Shown here piece after piece: positions 27,702-34,755 of a stretch of 64,000 nucleotides of DNA (positions are counted from its first letter, which is position 1; every line of letters starts with the position of its first letter). The translations under genes were made by a program, and so were the position numbers. The notes under the pieces were generated by a model. That model was not told the DNA's origin, did no database searches, and saw only the letters and a program-made list of their open reading frames with translations. Where the stretch lies: contig NZ_QJVB01000002.1 in the NCBI RefSeq assembly GCF_003397705.1, positions 62,001-126,000 on the forward strand. Reading direction: 5' to 3'. This DNA comes from Gardnerella swidsinskii (GTDB lineage: Bacteria; Actinomycetota; Actinomycetes; Actinomycetales; Bifidobacteriaceae).

Positions 27702-28475
27702 TTAGTTTTGCTGCATTTTTTGCATTGCATAGTAAGCTGCACCAATAATTCCAGCCTCATTATGCAATGTTGCAACAACAATAGGAGTTTTAATATCGAT
27801 ATGCGGCAAGAACTTTTCGCTTACGCGGCTAACGCCACCACCGACAACAAACAAATCTGGGTTGAAATACTTTTCCATCAAGCCGTAGTACTTAGTCAAA
27901 CGCTTAGCCCACTTCTTATAGCCCATATCCAACTTTTCACGAACAGAAGAAGCAGCGTACTTTTCAGCATCGCCCTTACCTTTTTCAAGCTGAATATGAC
28001 CAAGCTCAGTGTTTGGAATAAGCACACCGTTGTAAATCAAAGCCGTGCCGATACCAGTGCCAAGAGTAGTAGCAATAACCAAGCCATCCTTGTCTTTTGC
28101 CGCACCAAAACGCTGCTCAGCTAAACCAGCAGCATCAGCATCGTTAACTACTGTTACAGGACGACCACACGCCTCACTAAAGACTTCAGTAACATCAACA
28201 CCAATCCAAGACTGGTCAAGATTTGCCATAAAATCGAGCTTCTTACCAGGCTTAATTGGAGCAGGGAACGCAATTCCAACAGGAACATCTGCAGGTACTT
28301 CAAAATGTTCAAGCTGCTGACGAACAATATCTGCAACTGCTTGAGGCGTAGAAACCGCAGGAGTGAGAATTTTGTATCGAGGTTCTGCGAACTCTCCCTT
28401 TTCCAAATTTACTGGAGCAGCCTTAATACCGGATCCACCAATATCGACGCCAAATGCTTGTGCAGTGTCAATCAT
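27702..28475 (-). CDS. ppgK: Polyphosphate glucokinase
   Basis: A 257-residue ROK-fold kinase. The N-terminal phosphate loop is FGVDIGGSGIKAAPVNL, the catalytic Asp region is VTVVNDADAAGLAE, and the glucose and phosphate regions are IATTLGTGIGTALIYNGVLI and PNTELGHIQLEKG. The GSGIKAAPV variant is typical of actinobacterial PpgK, which phosphorylates glucose with inorganic polyphosphate or ATP. Length agrees with that family. It supplies glucose 6-phosphate to central metabolism. It ends at a terminator and is 93 bases from the start of the upstream glycosyltransferase's stop. Confidence 0.92.
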   Translation of the reverse strand: MIDTAQAFGVDIGGSGIKAAPVNLEKGEFAEPRYKILTPAVSTPQAVADIVRQQLEHFEVPADVPVGIAFPAPIKPGKKLDFMANLDQSWIGVDVTEVFSEACGRPVTVVNDADAAGLAEQRFGAAKDKDGLVIATTLGTGIGTALIYNGVLIPNTELGHIQLEKGKGDAEKYAASSVREKLDMGYKKWAKRLTKYYGLMEKYFNPDLFVVGGGVSRVSEKFLPHIDIKTPIVVATLHNEAGIIGAAYYAMQKMQQN

Positions 28476-28568
28476 TTCACTAACACTCCCCTCTGAATGT
28501 GTGCTGTATGGACAATTACCAGTATTCTATCGTATATTTGATACGACACGCTTACTGTTTACTAACTT

Positions 28569-29603
28569 CTACTTCAACGAAGGCATAGGTTTCCAGTCTT
28601 GATCGTGCAAAATTTTTCGAGAATCAATCCAGCCGGTAAACAATTTACCAATACCCGAAATAATATGCTCACGATCGACAGCAATCAAACGAATAATCTC
28701 TTTAGCAGCTGTTAAAGCAGTTCCAAGCGCAAACATAAACGGACGAAAATCGCCATGAACCATAAAGTAGCGAGCCATAAAGCCTCTATTTCGCATAATA
28801 TGATAACGATTCATGTCAGATGTTGAATTTAGCTGACGCACTCCTGCAATATCCCAATTAGGAATATCACGAGTGCGACGAAGAATAATATCCGGAACAA
28901 CAATAGGGTTCGTAACCTTACTCGCAAGATACCCGTAAGTAGTATCATCCCAGTAAATAAAGTAGCGCGAATCCGGGAAGCCGATTTTTTCAACTATATC
29001 TCGACGAATCAAGCCGCCCTCAAAACACATCGTATTCATAACTTTGTATCCAGCTCTGCCGAAAGCAGCAGGAGCAATAGGATTTGGAATACCAAGCGGA
29101 ACCAAAAAATCATACTGCCAGTAGAAATTACCGCCGTCGTAATCTAAACGACTTCCTTGAACAACAGCGTGACGCTTAGTCCAAGGAGCAAGACGCTCAA
29201 TAGATTCAGGCACTGTTTCAACATCGTCATCCATAACCCAGAACCACTTAGCTCCAAGTTCATAAGCTTTTTTAACACCAGCACTAAAACCGCCAGCACC
29301 ACCAAGATTTTCATCTTGCGGAGCATACACAACATGAAGTTCATTGCCTTCACAATCTTTTTGAGCTTTACCCCAACGATTAGTTAAAGAAGCTTCAAGA
29401 CGAGCAACCATTTCGCCGGTTGTGTCACTGCACTCATTGTCAACAACGACAATACGCCAAGGGCATTCTTTTAAACATTCAAACGAATGGAATAAATTCT
29501 CCAAAAGCTCTTGACGCTTATAAGTGACAACAACAATAGCTAATTTATCAATGCTAGTTGCGTTATTAGTACTAATTTTTTTTGATGTACTCGTATTGCT
29601 CAT
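28569..29603 (-). CDS. Family 2 glycosyltransferase
   Basis: A 344-residue GT-A fold enzyme. The nucleotide-sugar domain begins at about residue 20 with LAIVVVTYKRQELLENLF and IVVVDNECSDTTGE. The metal-binding DxD is in WFWVMDDDVETVP and the likely base region is SRYFIYWDDTTYG. The pattern resembles GlfT1/rhamnosyltransferase-like enzymes (galactofuranosyl or rhamnosyl transfer), and a cell-wall or capsule polysaccharide role is likely. There are no strong membrane helices apart from a short hydrophobic segment near FMFALGTALTAA. I place the start at the ATG at 29603; an in-frame TTG at 29636 is possible. It diverges from the FMN riboswitch. Confidence 0.85.
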   Translation of the reverse strand: MSNTSTSKKISTNNATSIDKLAIVVVTYKRQELLENLFHSFECLKECPWRIVVVDNECSDTTGEMVARLEASLTNRWGKAQKDCEGNELHVVYAPQDENLGGAGGFSAGVKKAYELGAKWFWVMDDDVETVPESIERLAPWTKRHAVVQGSRLDYDGGNFYWQYDFLVPLGIPNPIAPAAFGRAGYKVMNTMCFEGGLIRRDIVEKIGFPDSRYFIYWDDTTYGYLASKVTNPIVVPDIILRRTRDIPNWDIAGVRQLNSTSDMNRYHIMRNRGFMARYFMVHGDFRPFMFALGTALTAAKEIIRLIAVDREHIISGIGKLFTGWIDSRKILHDQDWKPMPSLK

Positions 29604-29681
29604 ACTTGTATTCTCGCACCTACCCTCGCCACACAATTATCACAACAATGTTCTTAGCATGAGATACAAAAGAATAGTTAG

Positions 29682-29816
29682 TTTCAGGGAAGGTGAAAAT
29701 CCTTACTGGCGGTAACAAAATACGTGTTTCATGCGTTTTTGAAGCCCGCGAGCGGCTTACGAGCTGCTGATTCGGTTAAATTCCGAAGCCAACGGTTACA
29801 GTCCGGATGAAAGAAA
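29682..29816 (+). promoter_or_regulatory. FMN riboswitch (RFN element)
   Basis: All conserved RFN blocks are in order: TTTCAGGGA, GGTGAAAATCC, ACTGGCGGTAA, AGCCCGCGAGC, GATTCGGT, AATTCCGAAGCCAACGGT and AGTCCGGATGAAAGA. The element ends only 2 bases before GGAGAG, the ribosome site of the S-component gene at 29829, so FMN binding probably acts on translation initiation or couples to it. No separate terminator hairpin is visible. Confidence 0.96.
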
Positions 29817-29828
29817 CGGAGAGCCATC

Positions 29829-30398
29829 ATGGGCATTTCTAATACAAATAATCACCAAACTTATGCAAAGAATTCTAACTGGTCTAGTGAAAAAATAGCA
29901 AAATACGCTCTATTCGTGGCACTTTCAATGGCGGTAAGTTTCATAGAATTCCCGCTTATTCCAGACCTCAGCTATCTTAAATACGATCCTTCTGGAATCG
30001 TGTGTCTCGTAGCAGGATTCGCGTATGGTCCTGCAGCTGCAGCAATCGTAAGCATACTCGGCTTTGCACCACACTTATTTACCAATCCACTCGGCACAGT
30101 TATGGCAGTGCTAGTATCTTTAGGAGCTAGCGTTACAGCAGCAATCGTATACAAAAAAATGCATACCAAAAAAGGCGCAATCATTGCACTTTTGGCAGGC
30201 TCGATTGTTGCTATTGCTCTTGCAATAGGTGGAAATCTTGTTATTACTCCTCTTTACGCTCACATAACTGTTTCGCAGGTTGCGGCTCTTATTCTTCCAG
30301 CATTACTGCCATTTAATATTATTAAACTTGCTTTGCACGTAGTAGTAACTATGCTTATTTACAAACCAATTTCTAACCTGCTACACGAAAATAAATAA
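29829..30398 (+). CDS. ribU: ECF transporter S component, RibU-like riboflavin binder
   Basis: A 189-residue membrane protein with about six helices. The N-terminal helix contains KIAKYALFVALSMAVSFIEF, and the loop YDPSGIVCLVAGFAYGPAAA resembles the substrate region of RibU proteins. Position directly behind an FMN riboswitch makes riboflavin the expected substrate. The protein captures the vitamin on the outer face and needs an energising EcfA-EcfA-EcfT module, which is encoded 21 bases downstream as one polypeptide. Synthesis should fall when FMN is plentiful. Confidence 0.9.
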   Translation: MGISNTNNHQTYAKNSNWSSEKIAKYALFVALSMAVSFIEFPLIPDLSYLKYDPSGIVCLVAGFAYGPAAAAIVSILGFAPHLFTNPLGTVMAVLVSLGASVTAAIVYKKMHTKKGAIIALLAGSIVAIALAIGGNLVITPLYAHITVSQVAALILPALLPFNIIKLALHVVVTMLIYKPISNLLHENK

Positions 30399-30418
30399 TT
30401 ATCCCAAACGGAATAGTT

Positions 30419-32770
30419 ATGCATAATATCAGCACAAGTAATAGCATGAACGAAGCTAAGAAGCACATGATTGAAAACAATTCGCAAGTAGTGTTGCGAA
30501 ATATTTGCTTTAGCTACGATGATGGAAAAACTTGGACGCTTAATAATTTAAGTCTTACAATTAATCCTGGCGAACGCGTGGCAATTGTGGGATTAAACGG
30601 TTCTGGTAAATCAACCTTAGCAAAAATTATTGCAGGTTTAACAGCTCCAGATAGCGGTTATGTTACATTGTGCGGCGAAAAAGTTTTTGAAAATACTACT
30701 GCTTGTGCTGAATCATATAAAAATGCACGAAAATATATTGGTGCACTTTTCCAAAGTCCTGAAGACCAGATTATTACCACAATTACTGAAGAAGATGTTG
30801 CTTTTGGACTAGAAAATTTGCAATTCCCTCAAAAAGCAATGTATAAGCGTATCAGTGAAGCTTTAAAAACTGTTCATATGGAAGATAAACGTTATGCTGA
30901 CCCTAGCACTATGAGCGGCGGACAGCAGCAACGAGTAGCTTTAGCAAGTGCTATTGCTATGAATTCTAAACTGCTTGTTCTTGACGAACCTACTTCTATG
31001 CTCGACTCGTTCGCACGTAAAGACGTTGATGCTTTATTTGATAATTTGCACAAAAATGGCACTACTATCGTTCAAATTACACATAATTTTGAGGAATGCA
31101 AACGCGCAAATCGCATACTTTTACTAGAAAATGGTAACCTGAAAGAAATAAGCTTTAATGGTTTAAAAACTTACTTTTCTAATATTGAATCAGCAAATAA
31201 TCATGTAACTAAAATTAGCGAGAACAAGAACTTAACAGATAGCAGATTCAAAGAAAATAAGTCAGATATCGCTGTAGAAATTTCCGGACTAACTGTTCAA
31301 TATGATAAAACTTCTCCAGCTGTTATTGACGATTATTCACTCACTGTTAAAAGCGGCGAAACAGTTGCAATAATGGGCGAAAACGGCTGCGGTAAATCAA
31401 CTCTTGCTAAAACAATGTGTGGATTGTTAGAAGCCAATTCAGGAAATATAACAGTACATGGCATATCTGTTAAAGGTAAAACATCTAGAATAATACGACA
31501 AAAACTACATCAAACAATTGGCTACGTTATGCAACTGCCAGAACAACAGCTTTTTGCTGATACAGTACGGAACGATGTCGCTTATGGGCCAAAAAATTTT
31601 GGGCTAAAAGACAGTGCTCTTAAAGAACGTGTGGATGAAACACTACGCTTACTGAACCTTGAGAATTTGGCCGAAAAATCACCTTTTGCGCTTTCTGGAG
31701 GTCAGCAGCGTCTTGTTGCAATAGCTGGCGTTTTAGCTTGCAAGCCACGCGTACTCGTACTGGATGAGCCAACAGCTGGATTAGATTTTGAAGCTGCGTT
31801 ACGTATCCGAAAAATTCTTGGAATGCTACATAATCAAGGCGTAACCATAATACTTATTACGCATAATCTTCAAGAAGCAGAAAATTTAGGCGCAAGACTA
31901 GTAACATTAAAAACAAGGAATAAAGCAAGCAATAAAGAATGCAGCACAGCAAAAAATATTGAAAATACCAAAAACAAAGAAAGTTCCACAAAAGCGAAAA
32001 CAACTTCACTACTTAAATCTTTTGACCCACGCGCGACGCTTCTATCATGCTTTATTCTTATGCTAAGTGCTTTTAGTATTACTAACTACATACAGTTAGC
32101 TATTCTTGCTTTTGTAACATTTACTCTAACTGTTGCTGCAAAAATACCATTCGTTAAACTTATTGCTTCGCTGCACATGATTATTGCAATATTTGTTTTC
32201 TCCGGACTACTTAACATTCTCGCAGTGCGAACCGGCACAGTGCTAGCAAATATTGCAACTATTCCTATTACAACCAATGGAATTAACTATGCAATACTTT
32301 TTGCAACACGATTCTCGCTTGTTATTATCATTGGAGCAGTTCTAGTATTAACAATGAGTCAGACAACACTTAACGAATCTTGCACACGATTACTATCACC
32401 ACTTCGACATATTGGAATACCAACGCAAGAAATAGCACTTATTATGAGCCTAGCGCTACGGTTCTTACCAACACTTAGTGCAGAAGCGCACTCTGTGGCA
32501 CTAGCGCAAATCGCTCGAGGAAGTAGCATTCGAGATGGTTCTTTTAAACAACGAGTACACGCCATAACAGCTTTAATTGTGCCAGGTTTTGCAGGAGTAA
32601 TTCGCCATGCTGACATTCTTGCGCTCGCATTAGATGCACGCTGCTACGCGCCTGGAGCTGAAAGAACTCACTTGCACTCATGGAAAATGCGTATAAAAGA
32701 TGTACTGCTATTAGTAGTTACTCTTTGTGTTGTAAGCGCGATTATTGTGTGCAAAATGCTACCTTTGTAA
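30419..32770 (+). CDS. Fused ECF energising module: EcfA-EcfA'-EcfT
   Basis: A single 783-residue chain carrying the whole energy-coupling module. ABC domain 1 (about residues 22-250) has Walker A GLNGSGKST (58-66), signature MSGGQQQR and Walker B LLVLDEPTSM. ABC domain 2 (about 285-505) has GENGCGKST, LSGGQQRLV and VLVLDEPTAGLD. A Lys/Asn-rich linker leads to a C-terminal EcfT membrane domain (about 545-783) with five or so helices. Its coupling motifs are LAQIARGSSI and ALDARCYAPG; the usual second motif is ARG, here ARC. Normally these are three genes. The module follows ribU in one operon under the FMN riboswitch and probably serves riboflavin import; it could also serve other S components. 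Confidence 0.92.
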   Translation: MHNISTSNSMNEAKKHMIENNSQVVLRNICFSYDDGKTWTLNNLSLTINPGERVAIVGLNGSGKSTLAKIIAGLTAPDSGYVTLCGEKVFENTTACAESYKNARKYIGALFQSPEDQIITTITEEDVAFGLENLQFPQKAMYKRISEALKTVHMEDKRYADPSTMSGGQQQRVALASAIAMNSKLLVLDEPTSMLDSFARKDVDALFDNLHKNGTTIVQITHNFEECKRANRILLLENGNLKEISFNGLKTYFSNIESANNHVTKISENKNLTDSRFKENKSDIAVEISGLTVQYDKTSPAVIDDYSLTVKSGETVAIMGENGCGKSTLAKTMCGLLEANSGNITVHGISVKGKTSRIIRQKLHQTIGYVMQLPEQQLFADTVRNDVAYGPKNFGLKDSALKERVDETLRLLNLENLAEKSPFALSGGQQRLVAIAGVLACKPRVLVLDEPTAGLDFEAALRIRKILGMLHNQGVTIILITHNLQEAENLGARLVTLKTRNKASNKECSTAKNIENTKNKESSTKAKTTSLLKSFDPRATLLSCFILMLSAFSITNYIQLAILAFVTFTLTVAAKIPFVKLIASLHMIIAIFVFSGLLNILAVRTGTVLANIATIPITTNGINYAILFATRFSLVIIIGAVLVLTMSQTTLNESCTRLLSPLRHIGIPTQEIALIMSLALRFLPTLSAEAHSVALAQIARGSSIRDGSFKQRVHAITALIVPGFAGVIRHADILALALDARCYAPGAERTHLHSWKMRIKDVLLLVVTLCVVSAIIVCKMLPL

Positions 32771-32806
32771 TAAAAAATTTTGAAAATATTTCACCTTTTG
32801 CAGCAA

Positions 32807-32850
32807 GCGCAATAAATACGGAATAACTACGGAATAAATGCGCAATAAAT
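32807..32850. repeat. Nested short direct repeats between the ECF gene and yhbY
   Basis: GCGCAATAAAT occurs at 32807-32817 and 32840-32850, flanking two copies of CGGAATAA at 32819-32826 and 32830-32837. The block lies upstream of a TATAAT at 32890-32895 that may serve the yhbY promoter. Function is unknown. Confidence 0.45.
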
Positions 32851-32960
32851 AAATTTGTATTATCACATGCAACAATTCGCAATATACTGTATAATCCGTT
32901 AAGCACTATGTAATTTATGTAATATTTGCGTTATAAAACTTGCATTTGAAAGGACTCCTT

Positions 32961-33266
32961 ATGGCATTGACAAAGAAGCAGATTAAGCAGCTTCGCGCGC
33001 TCGCTAATACGCTTAGCCCACTTTTATACGTTGGCAAGAACGATATTACTGATGCAGCTGTGAAGCAAGCAGACGAAACCATGCAGTACCACGAGCTCAT
33101 GAAGTGTGCTGTGCAAGATGGTTCCGGATTAAGCGCCAAAGAAGCTGCTGATGCACTTGCTCAAAAGCTCGGTGCCGAAGTCGTGCAAGTAATCGGCAAT
33201 CGTTTTGTTTTGTTCCGCGTATCCCCATTAGACAGCGTTGAACACATTATGCTTGTGCGTGAATAA
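32961..33266 (+). CDS. yhbY: YhbY/CRS1-type RNA-binding protein
   Basis: A 101-residue protein consisting of a single CRM (CRS1-YhbY) domain. The N-terminal part is ALTKKQIKQLRALAN. The RNA-binding loop reads LYVGKNDITDAAVKQADE, where the usual GxxG core is present as VGKND, and it ends in VVQVIGNRFVLFRV. Bacterial members bind ribosome precursors and influence assembly. I chose the ATG at 32961 with AAAGGA 6 bases upstream. It converges with rarA, with only 13 bases between the stops. Confidence 0.9.
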   Translation: MALTKKQIKQLRALANTLSPLLYVGKNDITDAAVKQADETMQYHELMKCAVQDGSGLSAKEAADALAQKLGAEVVQVIGNRFVLFRVSPLDSVEHIMLVRE

Positions 33267-33279
33267 ATGAATAAAACAT

Positions 33280-34668
33280 TTACGAATTAGTTTTATTATT
33301 TTTATTTTCAGAATTGTGAAGAATGGCACGGATTTGAGATAAGCGTTGAGTAAGCTCATGCTCGTAGCCACGATTCGACGGCTGATAGTATTCGCGACCA
33401 ACTAGCTCATCTGGCATATACTGTTGCGATGCCACAGCACCCGGATAATCGTGAGCATACTTGTACCCGTCATGGTTTCCCCAACTTTTCATCAAAGCAG
33501 TCGGGGCGTTGCGTAAATGAAGAGGCACTTGACCAATATTTCCAGCATCAACGTCTTGCAAAGCCTTATTAATAGCGTTATAGCTTGCGTTTGATTTAGG
33601 AGCAGTTGCTACAGCAATCACAGCTTCAGAAAGAATAATGCGCGCTTCCGGCATGCCGATTAAAGCAACAGCTTGAGCTGCAGCAACAGTTACTTGCAAA
33701 ATTTGCGGAGCTGCCATACCAATTTCTTCTGCAGCAGCAATCATAATTCGCCTGGCAATAAAACGCGGGTCTTCCCCAGCTCTAAGCATTCGCGCTAAGT
33801 AATGCAAAGAAGCGTCAACATCACTTCCACGCATCGATTTAATAAAAGCAGAAATCACATCGTAATGATCGTCGCCATCTTTGTCGTAACGAACTGTAGT
33901 AGTATCCATTACGTTAGAAACAATATCAGCAGTAATTACAGGCTTCTTTTTGCCGTGCTGTAACGCAACATCTCCTGTTACTGCCCCTGCAGCCGCCTCT
34001 AAAATGGTGAGAGTTTTACGAGCATCTCCCCCACTTAAACGAATAATAGAATCAATAGCGTCATCGTTGATTTTAAGCTGATTATTAAGACCGTTTTCGC
34101 TAGTTAGCGCACGTTCAATAAGCGTATGCAAATCTTCAACGCTAAGCGACGCAAGTTTAACAACTACTGATCTGCTAAGTAACGGCTTAATGATTGAAAA
34201 GCTTGGGTTTTCGGTAGTAGCACCAATAAAAGTTACGTCACGATTTTCAACGCTTGGAAGCAAAGCATCCTGTTGAGATTTAGAAAAACGGTGAACTTCG
34301 TCAATAAACAAAACTGTTTCTTGACCATTACTCACTAAACGCTCATGCGCTCGATCAAGTACCGCACGAACGTCTTTAACTCCGGACGTTACAGCAGAAA
34401 GCTCTTCAAACACTCGACCAGACTGACGAGCAACAATATAAGCGAGCGTAGTCTTACCGACTCCCGGAGGACCAAACAACACAACAGAACTTGGAGCGGT
34501 AAGAGAACCTTTAGATTGCGGATTTGCAAGCCTACGCAAAGGCGAACCTTCTTTTAGAGCATGCGACTGCCCTAGCACGTCTTCAATACTGCTCGGGCGC
34601 ATACGCACTGCCAACGGACGAGTTACATTACTCGGCGCGCTGCTTGCTGCAAATAAATCCTGCTCCAT
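33280..34668 (-). CDS. rarA: Replication-associated recombination protein A (MgsA/RarA)
   Basis: A 462-residue AAA+ ATPase related to clamp loaders and RuvB. It has MRPSSIEDVLGQSHAL, Walker A LFGPPGVGKTTLAY, Walker B LFIDEVHRFSKSQQDALL, sensor GATTENPSF and an arginine-finger region IKPLLSRS. The C-terminal tetramerisation region contains SDVDASLHYLARMLRAGEDPR and RRIMIAAAEEIGMA. RarA acts at stalled replication forks. A GAAC-N4-GTTC palindrome lies 25-36 bases upstream of the start, suggesting SOS induction. The ATG at 34668 has only a weak ribosome site. Confidence 0.95.
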   Translation of the reverse strand: MEQDLFAASSAPSNVTRPLAVRMRPSSIEDVLGQSHALKEGSPLRRLANPQSKGSLTAPSSVVLFGPPGVGKTTLAYIVARQSGRVFEELSAVTSGVKDVRAVLDRAHERLVSNGQETVLFIDEVHRFSKSQQDALLPSVENRDVTFIGATTENPSFSIIKPLLSRSVVVKLASLSVEDLHTLIERALTSENGLNNQLKINDDAIDSIIRLSGGDARKTLTILEAAAGAVTGDVALQHGKKKPVITADIVSNVMDTTTVRYDKDGDDHYDVISAFIKSMRGSDVDASLHYLARMLRAGEDPRFIARRIMIAAAEEIGMAAPQILQVTVAAAQAVALIGMPEARIILSEAVIAVATAPKSNASYNAINKALQDVDAGNIGQVPLHLRNAPTALMKSWGNHDGYKYAHDYPGAVASQQYMPDELVGREYYQPSNRGYEHELTQRLSQIRAILHNSENKNNKTNS

Positions 34669-34690
34669 AAATACCAGCTTACACTACATA

Positions 34691-34706
34691 TAGAACAAAC
34701 GTTCGA
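34691..34706 (-). promoter_or_regulatory. LexA-type (SOS) box upstream of rarA
   Basis: TAGAACAAACGTTCGA contains GAAC-N4-GTTC. The same core occurs upstream of uvrA and ruvA in this window. The spacing to the rarA start, about 22 bases, places it at or near the transcription start. Confidence 0.65.
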
Positions 34707-34755
34707 TTGCATTTTGCGTCTTGCATTTCGCATTCTGTTAGCACATTTTTAAAAA

